64,000 nt of DNA, taken from Bacteroidota bacterium. Lineage in GTDB: Bacteria; Bacteroidota; Bacteroidia; Cytophagales; UBA9547. The DNA lies in assembly GCA_004293915.1 (NCBI GenBank), contig RDZG01000073.1:1-64000 (forward strand). Direction: 5' to 3'. Below are positions 44,042 to 53,406 of this stretch, one piece after another. A program made the translations under genes and the position numbers. Under the pieces are notes generated by a model, which worked only from the letters and a program-made list of their open reading frames with translations, had not been told where the DNA came from and ran no database searches. Position 1 is the first letter of the stretch. Each line of letters starts with the position of its first letter.

Positions 44042-44947
44042 TTACTCCTTTTTAGAAATTATGTATGAAACACCAACAGTTAATGTAGTTGCAATATTTT
44101 TACTAGAATTGTATGCTTCAGAACCATAATAATTTATGTTATTGATATTAGTAAACCCAAATTGGTAACGAGCATCTAAAAATAATAATGCTTTTTCAGA
44201 AAGGTTATAACTAAATGAAGCACCTAATATCAAACCCATATCTGCATTAAATATTTTGTCTTTCAAAAATGGAAAATCCCCATAATAATGAACTGTACTA
44301 GTTCCATTTTTTATTAAACCATTAGTAATATCAGGTTTATTTTCTTCAATTTTTTCAAAAGTATTGGTATTAATACCATTAACTAACGCTGAAAAATAAG
44401 GACCTACAACTCCATGAATTGAAAAATTATCTTTTTGAACTCCTATTTTAAACAATATAGGTAATTGTATATAATGTAAAAGTAGTTTCTGAGATAATTT
44501 TGTATTTGCGTTAATATCGTTTATTACTAATGTTGAGCCAATTTGTGAATAATTAAGTTCAATTGCATAACCAAAGTTTTTGTGAAAATGATTAGTAACA
44601 TTTAATCCAAAAGTGTAATTAAAAGTAGCATTATTTCTATTTGTTGAAATGTTTGGTACAATTTCTTTCGTAGATGCAACAGGATAATCTAGACCATTTT
44701 CAGGTGATACAATATTTAATAATGCAAAATTACCATTTCCTAAATCTTGTTTAATGTTGGAAAAGCCAATAACATTTTGTGGATTTGAAATCCCACTTAA
44801 TCCGTAACCAACTTTTACTCCAATTGACACTTGTGCAAAGCTTGTAATCGACACGAAAAATAAAAAAATTATATTGGTAAATTTGTTTTGATATTTTGAT
44901 ATTTTGATATTTTGATATTTTGATATTTTGATATTTTGATATTTCAT
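44042..44947 (-). CDS. Outer-membrane beta-barrel protein with an 8-bp repeat after the start codon
   Basis: A protein of about 301 aa. From the ATG at 44947 the first 20 residues are a KYQNIKIS repeat, then a hydrophobic signal segment (FTNIIFLFFVSITSFAQ) and a PorT-like/OMP_b-brl_2 barrel (VSIGVKVGYGLSG...TLTVGVSYIISKKE). Alternating strands and a final aromatic/charged strand fit an eight- to ten-stranded barrel. The frame stays open to another ATG at 45034, but the signal peptide context favours 44947. The octanucleotide tract 44886-44941 means gain or loss of a unit would shift the frame. Confidence 0.75.
   Translation of the reverse strand: MKYQNIKISKYQNIKISKYQNKFTNIIFLFFVSITSFAQVSIGVKVGYGLSGISNPQNVIGFSNIKQDLGNGNFALLNIVSPENGLDYPVASTKEIVPNISTNRNNATFNYTFGLNVTNHFHKNFGYAIELNYSQIGSTLVINDINANTKLSQKLLLHYIQLPILFKIGVQKDNFSIHGVVGPYFSALVNGINTNTFEKIEENKPDITNGLIKNGTSTVHYYGDFPFLKDKIFNADMGLILGASFSYNLSEKALLFLDARYQFGFTNINNINYYGSEAYNSSKNIATTLTVGVSYIISKKE
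44886..44941 (-). repeat. Octanucleotide tandem repeat TTTTGATA x7
   Basis: Seven perfect 8-bp units plus a partial TTT lie directly downstream of the start codon of the outer-membrane protein. 8 is not a multiple of 3, so each unit gained or lost changes the reading frame. Perfect conservation between units suggests recent slippage. Confidence 0.95.
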
Positions 44948-45060
44948 AGTTTTATATAATTTAAACGTGTGCAATTTATATTGAATATTTAAAATATTAT
45001 AAAAAAATATTAGATTTTTTATATAATTCGACAAGATGTGCCTAGTCCATACTTAGTAAA

Positions 45061-45106
45061 ACAAAAAACGCAAGCTATTTTTATTTGATTGCGTTTTTTG
45101 TTTTTA
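45061..45106 (-). terminator. Terminator of the OmpA/PD40 gene
   Basis: ACAAAAAACGCAA (45061-45073) pairs with TTGCGTTTTTTGT (45089-45101), a 13-bp stem. On the minus strand it is followed by T-rich DNA and lies just after the stop at 45115. Confidence 0.8.
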
Positions 45107-45114
45107 AAATATTT

Positions 45115-47202
45115 TTACTTAGATTTTTTAAACCTCGAATTTTTCTTTGTTGTTTTGGGAGCTGCCAAAAAAGCGTTTTTTTCTAAAACTTTAAATTCTA
45201 CCCTTCTATTTTGAGTTCTGCCTACTTCTGTATCGTTAGTAGCGATTGGCATAGATTTTCCATAGCCTTTAAATTTAAGTCTTTTTGATTCTATACCTTT
45301 TGAAATTAAATAGTTTACTACTGCTTGAGCACGTTCTAATGATAGCTTTTGATTAAATTCATCCGATGCAACATTGTCGGTATGCCCTGCAATTTCAAAA
45401 ATCGATTTTGATTGCTGTTTCATCATATCAGCAATCACATCTAAGCTAGTATAAGATGACTCTAAAATTTTTGAAACTTTATATTCAAACAATAAATTTT
45501 CCATTTTTACAACCACTCCCGTATCCATAAATGCATTGAATTCAATATTTAATTGCATTTCCAGAACCTCCATTTTGCCAGTTAAATCTAAAAGTTGTTG
45601 TTTTTTAAAAAATTCTAATGCTTCGCCATTTACTGTGTATTTTTTCCCATAAGGTACCGACATCACATATTCTCCAGTTTTTGGATTTGAAGTACAGAAA
45701 GAAATGGCGTCCTCACTGTTTTCTTTAATTGTAATTGTAGCTCTAACAGGTTCTTTAGTTTTAGCATTTGTACAAACTCCTTTTAGTAATATGCGAGGAA
45801 TTTGATGCAGAATTTTTGGTAAATCAACACGATAAATATCCATATGATGCAAATCGGAATTAAAACCTGCAGAATTAAAATATGCATGATCTCCCTCACT
45901 TGCAATACTAAAACCTTTATCGTCTGATTTTGAGTTTACAAAAGGTCCTAAATTTTTTGGTTTTGACCAGTTTTTCCACGTATCATCCAGACGTGTACTC
46001 ATATAAATGTCATGTCCACCATATCCAATTTGCCCTTTTGAACTAAAATAAAGTGTTTTCCCATCAATAGCCAAGTAAGGATAATCTTCTGCATAAATGC
46101 TATTAATTGTGTTGCCCAAATTGAGTGGAGCCGACCATTTCTTACTCATTTTGTCAAATTTAGAAACATATAAATCGAGTTCTCCAATAGAATTTTTGTC
46201 TTCAATAGCCATTATTAACACATCAGAATCTCCATTCAAATAAAAATTAGAGTGGTCGTTTTTGTTTGCATATTCAGGAATATCTAATGTTTCAGGATTT
46301 CCCCAAGTTCCATCCGATTTTTTATGCGAAATCGAAACTCCATCGCCAGCTTCTTCGCCATCAGCTGTGTAGCGATTTCCAACTATAAGTGTTTGCCCAT
46401 CAGGACTTATTGAAGCCACAAAATTATGCCCTTTGTTGTTCAATGGCATTCCTATATTTTTTGCTTCCTTCCATTTTCCTAAACTGTCTTTTTCGGTATA
46501 CCAAATATCTTGATCTGGAACATTTTCACACTCTTTCACAAAATACATTGTTTTGCCATCAGGTGCAATTTTTGGACTAAATTCAAAACAATCCTTACTG
46601 TTTATGTTTTCTCCAATAACTTCTTTTGTATGTGTATGAGTAGTGTCTTCTATCAAAAAAGGTTCGATTTTAAACTGTTTTTCTGCATTGGTAATTCCAA
46701 TCCCTTTTATTAAATTCCATTGATTAATCTTACTATGATCTAAAACAATTTTCACTCCATAAATGGTTGAATATGTACACATTACAGAAAAAGACTTAAA
46801 CTTAGTTTTGCTTTGTTCTTTGGTTTGTGTGTAAACCACTTTAGGTGTATTATTTTTGTCAATTATTGAAATCGATTTAATTGTGCCAATATTAAAAATT
46901 CCGCCAATAATTACTTGTCGAGCGTTCATCGGTTTTGAAAAACCTACTTTTATTACATTTTCTCTCTTAGTGTCTTCATAATGAACAATATAACCCTCAG
47001 TATATGGATCATGCGGGTCGTTGATATCCGAATTGGGATATACCGAAGCTGGTCCTAAAACAAGTTCTGTAAAATTATTTTCGAGTTGAAATCTATCAGT
47101 ATATTCTAAAACTTGATCAGCCCAAATTACTTGTTGGGCATTAGAAATTTGTGATAAAAAAAGTAATAAAAATGGAACTAAAAACTTATTTATTGTTTTC
47201 AT
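45115..47202 (-). CDS. OmpA-domain protein with F5/8-like domain and PD40 propeller
   Basis: A 695-aa exported protein. Signal peptide (about residues 1-22); a discoidin/galactose-binding-like N-terminal domain (about 24-180, WADQVLEYTDRFQ...NLIKGIGITNAEK); a PD40 propeller (about 195-470, SPDGQTLIVGNR, DGKTLYFSSKGQIGYGGHDIYMSTR); a Cna-B-like domain (about 475-560); and a C-terminal OmpA domain (about 570-680) with the intact peptidoglycan contacts in GHTDNVASDEFNQKLSLERA and NRRVEFKV. It would link the outer envelope to the cell wall. Its paralogue at 55926 shares the same order but has a decayed OmpA domain. Separate from menE by 125 bp. Confidence 0.85.
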   Translation of the reverse strand: MKTINKFLVPFLLLFLSQISNAQQVIWADQVLEYTDRFQLENNFTELVLGPASVYPNSDINDPHDPYTEGYIVHYEDTKRENVIKVGFSKPMNARQVIIGGIFNIGTIKSISIIDKNNTPKVVYTQTKEQSKTKFKSFSVMCTYSTIYGVKIVLDHSKINQWNLIKGIGITNAEKQFKIEPFLIEDTTHTHTKEVIGENINSKDCFEFSPKIAPDGKTMYFVKECENVPDQDIWYTEKDSLGKWKEAKNIGMPLNNKGHNFVASISPDGQTLIVGNRYTADGEEAGDGVSISHKKSDGTWGNPETLDIPEYANKNDHSNFYLNGDSDVLIMAIEDKNSIGELDLYVSKFDKMSKKWSAPLNLGNTINSIYAEDYPYLAIDGKTLYFSSKGQIGYGGHDIYMSTRLDDTWKNWSKPKNLGPFVNSKSDDKGFSIASEGDHAYFNSAGFNSDLHHMDIYRVDLPKILHQIPRILLKGVCTNAKTKEPVRATITIKENSEDAISFCTSNPKTGEYVMSVPYGKKYTVNGEALEFFKKQQLLDLTGKMEVLEMQLNIEFNAFMDTGVVVKMENLLFEYKVSKILESSYTSLDVIADMMKQQSKSIFEIAGHTDNVASDEFNQKLSLERAQAVVNYLISKGIESKRLKFKGYGKSMPIATNDTEVGRTQNRRVEFKVLEKNAFLAAPKTTKKNSRFKKSK

Positions 47203-47327
47203 ATTTATATTTAAAGGATTGGTTTTTAAAAATTTATAAAGTTACTTTATATTTTAAACTATAAATATAGTATTTTTAATAAATATTTTAATTTTTCAGA
47301 TTAAATATTTATCTACATTACCAAAAA

Positions 47328-48350
47328 ATGAAGTTATTCATTGAAATACTTGACAAAAATTACGAATTTATAATTCTAGATTTTTTAGAGAAATATAAAA
47401 ATGATACCAATTTTATATTACAAACATCTGGTTCTACTGGGCAAAAAAAAGAAATTTGTGTTTCAAAAAAACAGTTGCAACAATCAGCAATTGCAACAAT
47501 TGAAGCATTAAATTTAAAAAAATCTGATACTGCCCTTCTTTGTTTACATTTCGATTTTATTGCAAGCAAAATGATGCTAATTAGAGCTTTTGAAGCCGAC
47601 ATGAATCTTGTCATTTCAAAACCAAATGCAGATTTAGGGGCTTTAATTGAACAATACCAAATTAGTTTTGCAGCATTTGTTCCTTTGCAAATCGAAAAAA
47701 TTATTGCCTCAAATGGTATCGATATGCTAAATAAAATTCAAACAATTTTGATTGGCGGTACTACTATTTCTCAAAATCTTGTTGCAAAATTGCAATCATG
47801 TAACTCAACTATTTATCAAACATTTGGCATGACTGAAACGGTTTCGCACATAGCGTTACGAAAAATTAGTGGAAATAATCCACCAAAACACTATACTATC
47901 TTGCCAAATATTGATATAAAAACCAATGAGGAAAATTGCTTATGTATTAAAGGTGATGTAACAAATAACGTTTGGATTGAAACTACCGATGTAATACATC
48001 TGATTGATAATCAGAATTTTGAGTGGATTGGAAGAAAAGATTTTGTGATAAATTCTGGCGGAATTAAAATCCATCCAGAAGAGTTAGAAACTAAAATTGC
48101 GGAAGTTTTAAAGCTCAATTTTGTTATTTCAAGCTTAGAAGACGAAAAACTGGGGCAAAAAATAGTTTTAGTTTTAGAACAAAAAAACAAAATCATTGAT
48201 GAAGAAAAATTACTACTTAAAATCAAAAATAAAGTTCCGACTTACGAAGTTCCCAAATCAATAGTTTATTTACTCAGTTTTCCCTTTTTAGAAAATGGAA
48301 AAATTAATCGCTTGGCAATCAAAAACTTGGTTGCACAACAATATTTATAG
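47328..48350 (+). CDS. menE: MenE-like acyl-CoA ligase (AMP-binding family)
   Basis: A 340-aa short AMP-forming ligase, probably O-succinylbenzoate-CoA ligase for menaquinone synthesis, as in other Bacteroidota whose MenE is of similar length. The A3 motif TSGSTGQKKE (residues 33-42), the A5-like YQTFGMTETVSHIALR (near 165), and the A7/A8 GRKDFVINSGGIKIHPEEL (near 237) are present. The canonical Lys in the C-terminus may be the one in VPKSIVY or NGKINR. No other men gene is adjacent. Its 3' end overlaps that of comEC by 32 bp. Confidence 0.85.
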   Translation: MKLFIEILDKNYEFIILDFLEKYKNDTNFILQTSGSTGQKKEICVSKKQLQQSAIATIEALNLKKSDTALLCLHFDFIASKMMLIRAFEADMNLVISKPNADLGALIEQYQISFAAFVPLQIEKIIASNGIDMLNKIQTILIGGTTISQNLVAKLQSCNSTIYQTFGMTETVSHIALRKISGNNPPKHYTILPNIDIKTNEENCLCIKGDVTNNVWIETTDVIHLIDNQNFEWIGRKDFVINSGGIKIHPEELETKIAEVLKLNFVISSLEDEKLGQKIVLVLEQKNKIIDEEKLLLKIKNKVPTYEVPKSIVYLLSFPFLENGKINRLAIKNLVAQQYL

Positions 48351-50481
48351 CTCCAGATTGCATCAAATTTTTGCATGTTGTCTTTTTAGATTCAGGAATC
48401 GTTTTTAAAAATCGCTCAATATACCATTTTGAGTTTGTACCATCTAGCACAAGTTCTTGATAATCAAAATATTCTGATATGTTTTCAAAACTCCAAACTG
48501 AATTATTTTGTATGATTAAGTAATCGATTTTTATGCTTTTTTTGAACTTATTTTTTGGAATTTTTTGATCAATAATTGCAAATTTTAAGCCATTTCTGGT
48601 AAAAAAACGAATTCCATTTTTATCTTTCAATTCAATATTTTCATACTCAGCATCTAATCCTTTACTCCAGCGATTATTTAAAATATGAAATTGCAAGCGA
48701 GATGGATTTTCTAAAACCTTTTTATCAATATAAGATGCCAAGTTGTTGCTTTCAATAAAATCGAATCCAAATCCTTTTGGAATGGCATAAATTGTAAATG
48801 CTTTTTGTTGTTTTAGTTCAATTATTTTTAAACATGTTTTGATTGAAAAAATAAAAATCAACAAGAAAAACGTAAGAAAATATAAAAATTGTTTCTTGTA
48901 TAAAAACACAAAAAATAAAATTAAAATCAAATAAATATGCCAAGTATCGAGTATTGTAATTGAAATACCTCGAACAACAGAAAATGGCAAATCTTCTAAA
49001 TACATAATAAACCAATTAAGTTTTTCGACAGAAAACTGAATCAAAAAACCTGTAAATTTTGCCCAAAACTCAAAGAATGAGAAAAGCACAAAACTCAAAC
49101 CAACATACATTATTGCTAATGCTGCTGGAATTACGGCTAAGTTTGAAACCAAAAAATAATTCGGAAATTGGTGAAAATACAAAATCCCAAGTGGGAAAGT
49201 TGTCAATTGTGCAGCTACTGAAACACAAGAAATCATCCAAATCCAATCTAAAATCCAATAAAAAGCATTTGATAAATAGCGTTTTACTTTAATTAATATA
49301 GTGTTTTTTTGCGAAAAATCAGCAACTAAAATGTACTCTTTAATTTCTAAAAGTTTGTACAATTTTGGCTGAATATATACAATTCCTAAAACTGCTAAGT
49401 AAGAAAGTTGAAATCCTACTTCCATTATCATATAGGGATTTATGCACAATAAAAATAAACAAGAAGCGGCTAATGTGTTGTAAATGTTAGACTTACGATT
49501 AGTTGCTTCTGCAATAATAATAAAAGTAAACATGGAAACCGATCGCAAAACAGATGGACTTAAGCCTGTAATCAAGGCATAAAACCATAATAATAAAAGC
49601 AAAAAACCTGCTTTGTACCAATTGCCGTTTTTGATTTTTTTTGACCAAAAACAGAGTAAAACCAAAATTTTATAAATAATTCCGACATGCAAACCCGAAA
49701 CCGCCAACACATGCATGGTGCCTGTGGAAGCATAAGCCTGCATGATTTCCCAATCGAGCGAACCTTTTATTCCTAAAATAAGTGCAGAAGCGATTTTTTG
49801 TTCTCGTTCGGTAGAAATGTAGGTTTTGAAAAGTTTTTCTGCCCAAGCTCTAATTTCGTAAGATAATTTAACTAGCTTATTTTCAGGCTTATAATCATAA
49901 ATTGTATAATCATTTTGGGATACAAAATCGCGATGATGGATTTGTAAAAATCCATAAAATCGTTTAAAATCAAACTCTTTTGGATTTAAGGGATTCGAAA
50001 TGGTATCTGCCGAACCATTTACAATTAAACAATCGCCATATTTGGGTTTTATTTTTACATCTTTTTTGAAAATATATAAAAATATTTTCCCTTGCTTTCT
50101 TACCCATTTTTGATTAGTTTTTATGGCATTTACTTTCAAAATGGTTTTGTAAGTATTTTCTTTTTCTTCTGTTTCTGAGACAATTACACCTGAATAAGCG
50201 GTATAATTTTCTTGAAAATTATACAAATGTGCCAAGTTGCGTTTTTCGGTTTTTAACAATACACACAAAACTCCACAGACATAAAAAAACGGAAATATTA
50301 AATACCGAACAGAAAATATTTTTTTGTTTAAAAAAATATAAATAATTACTAAAATTAATTGAAATAAAATTATATATGAAATTGGAATTGGACTAAAAAA
50401 ATCGTTAGCATAAACAACTGATAGCAACCCCAAAATAAAGAACAATAAATATCTAAAATAGGGTATTGCTCTAAAAAACAT
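48319..50481 (-). CDS. comEC: ComEC/Rec2-family DNA uptake protein without a typical MBL motif
   Basis: A 720-aa polytopic protein. N-terminal transmembrane helices and an OB-like DUF4131 domain (about residues 1-190) lead to the Competence domain (about 225-500: GTMHVLAVSGLHVGIIYKIL, LSPSVLRSVSMFTFIIIAE), followed by further helices. The C-terminal region (about 540-720) corresponds to the usual metallo-beta-lactamase domain, but no HxHxDH motif is visible; fragments such as FAIIDQKIP and YLIIQN remain. The gene starts 3 bp after the M43 protease gene ends and converges with menE. Confidence 0.87.
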   Translation of the reverse strand: MFFRAIPYFRYLLFFILGLLSVVYANDFFSPIPISYIILFQLILVIIYIFLNKKIFSVRYLIFPFFYVCGVLCVLLKTEKRNLAHLYNFQENYTAYSGVIVSETEEKENTYKTILKVNAIKTNQKWVRKQGKIFLYIFKKDVKIKPKYGDCLIVNGSADTISNPLNPKEFDFKRFYGFLQIHHRDFVSQNDYTIYDYKPENKLVKLSYEIRAWAEKLFKTYISTEREQKIASALILGIKGSLDWEIMQAYASTGTMHVLAVSGLHVGIIYKILVLLCFWSKKIKNGNWYKAGFLLLLLWFYALITGLSPSVLRSVSMFTFIIIAEATNRKSNIYNTLAASCLFLLCINPYMIMEVGFQLSYLAVLGIVYIQPKLYKLLEIKEYILVADFSQKNTILIKVKRYLSNAFYWILDWIWMISCVSVAAQLTTFPLGILYFHQFPNYFLVSNLAVIPAALAIMYVGLSFVLFSFFEFWAKFTGFLIQFSVEKLNWFIMYLEDLPFSVVRGISITILDTWHIYLILILFFVFLYKKQFLYFLTFFLLIFIFSIKTCLKIIELKQQKAFTIYAIPKGFGFDFIESNNLASYIDKKVLENPSRLQFHILNNRWSKGLDAEYENIELKDKNGIRFFTRNGLKFAIIDQKIPKNKFKKSIKIDYLIIQNNSVWSFENISEYFDYQELVLDGTNSKWYIERFLKTIPESKKTTCKNLMQSGAINIVVQPSF

Positions 50482-50483
50482 AC

Positions 50484-52271
50484 TTAATTGCTAATAATAA
50501 AGCGATTAGAAATACTTGAATTTGCTGTATAAATTCGCAAAAAATACATTCCTTTTTCTAAATTCAAATTTGGCAGCTCATACTCACCCAAATAGTTAAA
50601 TAATTGGGTGTATTCTGCATATTTTTTGCCTAAAATATCAATAATTTCAAATCTTATATTGGCAGAATCTGTGGCATAAACTAGAACTTTTTGAGGATTT
50701 AGTGAAGCATCGTAAAGGATTTTAGCATCTAGTTTTGTAGAACCTGTAAATGGTTTATTTATTTTTATATTATCAACTCTCAAATCTGCTTTTCCTTTCG
50801 AACGGTTTTCGAATTGAAGTTTTAAAAAATCTAAATTTACTGGTAATTTTGGAATTGTAATAATATGATTTTTTGGCAAATTATTACTTCTTAAATCTGC
50901 TTCTGTGATAGTTTTAATGATAATTGGCGGAGTTTTGCAACCTGTATAAATCGAAATAATCAAACTGTCTGTATCTGAAACTTCAGGATAGGTAACATCC
51001 ATATCAATAACTGCCAGATTGTTTCCAGTTGTTGTTGGCAAATCATAGAAAATAGTTTGTAAAATACTTTTATTCCCAATGGTTGAACTATTATTTTCTA
51101 CTAAAAGATTTTTTTGATTTGTGCCAGTAGTTTCTAACTTCCAGCCCGTTATAGAAGGTATAGACGAGCTTTGCGTCCAATTTATTTCTGAAATTGTATT
51201 TATTGAATTAAAATTTTGTAGAGGGAAATCGGTAGAAATAATTTGTTGCGTATGTCCTGGTGAAGATACCAAAGCAGCACGTTCTGGCGAATTTGTAAGT
51301 GCAGTTCGCATTCTCGATTTTTGATCTTGAGTAAAAATATTCATACATTTATCTTCCGAATAGTCCATGTAATTTTCAATCATAACTCTCACTGGACCAT
51401 TATTAGTGCAATTTGAAAACTTATCAGCACAATTGTTTTTAGTTTGATTTCCGCCATCACTTTCTGGCGTATCATCACAATAGTCTGTATCGCAACCTAT
51501 ACCAGAACCCCAAGGGTGGAACAAACCTAACCAATGCCCAATTTCGTGCGTAGCAGTACGTCCATAAGCATAAGAATCGCTTCCTACGGCACTTGAACCA
51601 ATTCTATTTCCAACTGTTTTATGATTTATAATTGGTCCATTTAATTCTGGTTGAACTTCAAAATCATTTAACCCACTTAAGCTTGTATTATTTGGAAATG
51701 GAGAAATACCCAAAAAACCAGCCGTAAGCGATGTAACCCAAATATTCAAATATTTATCGCTAGACCAATAGCCAAAAGATTTTATTAAAATCTCGTCATT
51801 ACTTGGGTCGAAAACGGCTTTTGGTTGGTAATAATGTCTAGTTATAGCTTTGGTTGCCATGCAGTTGTCATCTGTTGTTGCTAAAAAAAACTCAATTTCG
51901 GTATCAGCACCAACAGGATCAGAATTAAAGCCTCTTGTGCCTGATTTTCTACCATAATCTTGATTTAAAACCTCTATTTGAGATTTGATTTGAGCATCTG
52001 AAATGTTAGCACCAACACCAATTTCTCCATTTGCATTATTATGAATAACATGAAAAACTACAGGTATTCTAACTATGCTTTCGGTTCTTTTAGCGTTTTT
52101 ATTTTGTGTTTTTTCAGGATATTTTTGAGAAAATAATGCTTTTAATGAATCAATTTGTGTTTTTGTGAAAATTCTATGATTATACTTCCCACATCTATTT
52201 TCAATTGCCTCATTTTGTCCGAATAATGTAAAAAATCCTAATATAGAAATAATAATTCCTGTTTTTTTCAT
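50484..52271 (-). CDS. Secreted M43 (pappalysin-type) metalloprotease with T9SS sorting domain
   Basis: A 595-aa exported zinc protease. Signal peptide (MKKTGIIISILGFFTLFGQ); a propeptide region (about 20-60); the catalytic domain with HEIGHWLGLFH (H242, E243, H246, H252) and a downstream MDYSEDKCMNIFTQDQ Met-turn, as in cytophagalysins; a central beta-sandwich (about 350-510); and a C-terminal sorting domain of type A (about 520-595, VRFEIIDILGKK-like, NLEKGMYFLRIY) that marks it for type IX secretion. Extracellular protein degradation is expected. Transcribed toward comEC with a 2-bp gap. Confidence 0.92.
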   Translation of the reverse strand: MKKTGIIISILGFFTLFGQNEAIENRCGKYNHRIFTKTQIDSLKALFSQKYPEKTQNKNAKRTESIVRIPVVFHVIHNNANGEIGVGANISDAQIKSQIEVLNQDYGRKSGTRGFNSDPVGADTEIEFFLATTDDNCMATKAITRHYYQPKAVFDPSNDEILIKSFGYWSSDKYLNIWVTSLTAGFLGISPFPNNTSLSGLNDFEVQPELNGPIINHKTVGNRIGSSAVGSDSYAYGRTATHEIGHWLGLFHPWGSGIGCDTDYCDDTPESDGGNQTKNNCADKFSNCTNNGPVRVMIENYMDYSEDKCMNIFTQDQKSRMRTALTNSPERAALVSSPGHTQQIISTDFPLQNFNSINTISEINWTQSSSIPSITGWKLETTGTNQKNLLVENNSSTIGNKSILQTIFYDLPTTTGNNLAVIDMDVTYPEVSDTDSLIISIYTGCKTPPIIIKTITEADLRSNNLPKNHIITIPKLPVNLDFLKLQFENRSKGKADLRVDNIKINKPFTGSTKLDAKILYDASLNPQKVLVYATDSANIRFEIIDILGKKYAEYTQLFNYLGEYELPNLNLEKGMYFLRIYTANSSISNRFIISN

Positions 52272-52306
52272 GTTATAAAAGTATGAAAAAAGTTTAATAT
52301 AAAAAA

Positions 52307-52340
52307 AGCTCGTCCTAAATATTAGGAACGAGCTTTTATC
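52307..52340 (-). terminator. Terminator of the small basic-protein gene
   Basis: A hairpin with the arms AAAAGCTCGT-CCTAA and TTAGGAACGAGCTTTT (one bulge) is followed by seven T residues on the minus strand, 35 bp after the stop at 52374. Confidence 0.75.
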
Positions 52341-52373
52341 AATATTATTGTATAAATTAATATAAAAAAATAA

Positions 52374-52577
52374 CTATTCTGCTACTGGTGCAGACTCAAC
52401 AGCCACTTCTACTTTTTTCTTAGATACTTTTGGAGCTTCAGCAACAGTAGTAAATTGTTTTTTCAACTCTTCGATATCAACATTTTTTATTACAGGTTGA
52501 CGGCTATATTTTTTAAGCGTAGTATTGTATTTATCCCACGCTTTAAGTCTATTTAATTTTCTTTGTGTGAATGCCAT
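52374..52577 (-). CDS. Small Lys-rich protein, 67 aa
   Basis: A soluble, strongly basic protein (MAFTQRKLNRLKAWDKYNTTLKKYSRQP...) with a C-terminal Ala/Glu/Val/Lys stretch. No family is assigned. The basic, RNA-binding-like N-terminus and a gene unit of its own with a strong terminator suggest an abundant nucleoid- or ribosome-associated protein; this is inference from composition only. The gene is divergent from the GNAT gene with a 184-bp gap. Confidence 0.6.
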   Translation of the reverse strand: MAFTQRKLNRLKAWDKYNTTLKKYSRQPVIKNVDIEELKKQFTTVAEAPKVSKKKVEVAVESAPVAE

Positions 52578-52761
52578 GATTGCAATGCCTTTTAAAATTG
52601 GACTGCGAAATTAATACTTTTATTTTTGAGTGCAAAAATATTTATGAAATAAATTTAACATTTTACAATTGTTTAATAAAATTCTTTGGAACTATTTATA
52701 TTTTTTCATTTGTTTTGCATATTGATTTTATGAACACAAATAAAATCAGCGATTATAAACG

Positions 52762-53325
52762 ATGACACTTGATGATTTCATCATTGAGGTAGCCACTCCT
52801 GATCATGCAACGTTTGCAGAAACCATTACAAACGAAATGGAAGAAAGTGCTAAAGCTAGAGGCACAGGTATTGCCAAACGTTCGCCTGAATATATTTTAA
52901 AAAAAATAGATGAAGGAAAAGCAGTAATTGCATTTCATAAAAACGGTACTTGGGCTGGCTTTTGTTATATTGAAACTTGGGGACATGGAAATTTTGTGGC
53001 TAATTCTGGATTGATTGTAAACCCAGAATTTAGAAAAGTTGGTTTAGCAAAAGCCATCAAATACAAAGTTTTTGAGCTATCGAGAACAAAATATCCAAAC
53101 TCAAAAATTTTTGGTCTTACAACAGGAAGTGCTGTGATGAAAATAAATTCGGAATTGGGCTATGAGCCAGTGGTTTACAGCGATTTAACCGATGATGAAG
53201 AATTTTGGAAAGGATGCCAAAGCTGCGTTAATTATCCCATTTTAATGATGAAAGAACGCAAAAATTGCATGTGTACTGCCATGCTTTATGACCCAGCTGA
53301 AAAAGCTAAGAAAAACGAAAAATAA
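52762..53325 (+). CDS. GNAT-family N-acetyltransferase with a C-terminal Cys cluster
   Basis: A 187-aa acetyltransferase. The GNAT core is residues about 5-150, with the acyl-CoA segment NSGLIVNPEFRKVGLAKAIK near 88-107 and a LTTGSAVMKINSELGYEPV beta-alpha unit. A C-terminal tail carries CQSCVNY and CMCTAM, unusual for GNATs. I recall that homologues often sit beside argG in Bacteroidota and may relate to arginine synthesis, but no arg gene is in this window. The substrate is undetermined. Confidence 0.8.
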   Translation: MTLDDFIIEVATPDHATFAETITNEMEESAKARGTGIAKRSPEYILKKIDEGKAVIAFHKNGTWAGFCYIETWGHGNFVANSGLIVNPEFRKVGLAKAIKYKVFELSRTKYPNSKIFGLTTGSAVMKINSELGYEPVVYSDLTDDEEFWKGCQSCVNYPILMMKERKNCMCTAMLYDPAEKAKKNEK

Positions 53326-53349
53326 TGTTTTAGTTTTTTTAGTTTTTTT

Positions 53350-53406
53350 ATGGTTTTTAAATTTGGTTTTTCATTTTGAAAACGAAAAACCAAATTTAAA
53401 AACCAT
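53350..53406. terminator. Long perfect hairpin between convergent genes
   Basis: Arms of 23 bp (53350-53372 and 53384-53406) are perfect reverse complements around an 11-base loop. The right arm overlaps the last codons of the PorE-like gene that ends at 53396. The loop and arms are AT-rich, with T-rich flanks on the plus strand. Likely a bidirectional terminator, but longer and more perfect than the others in the window. Confidence 0.7.
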
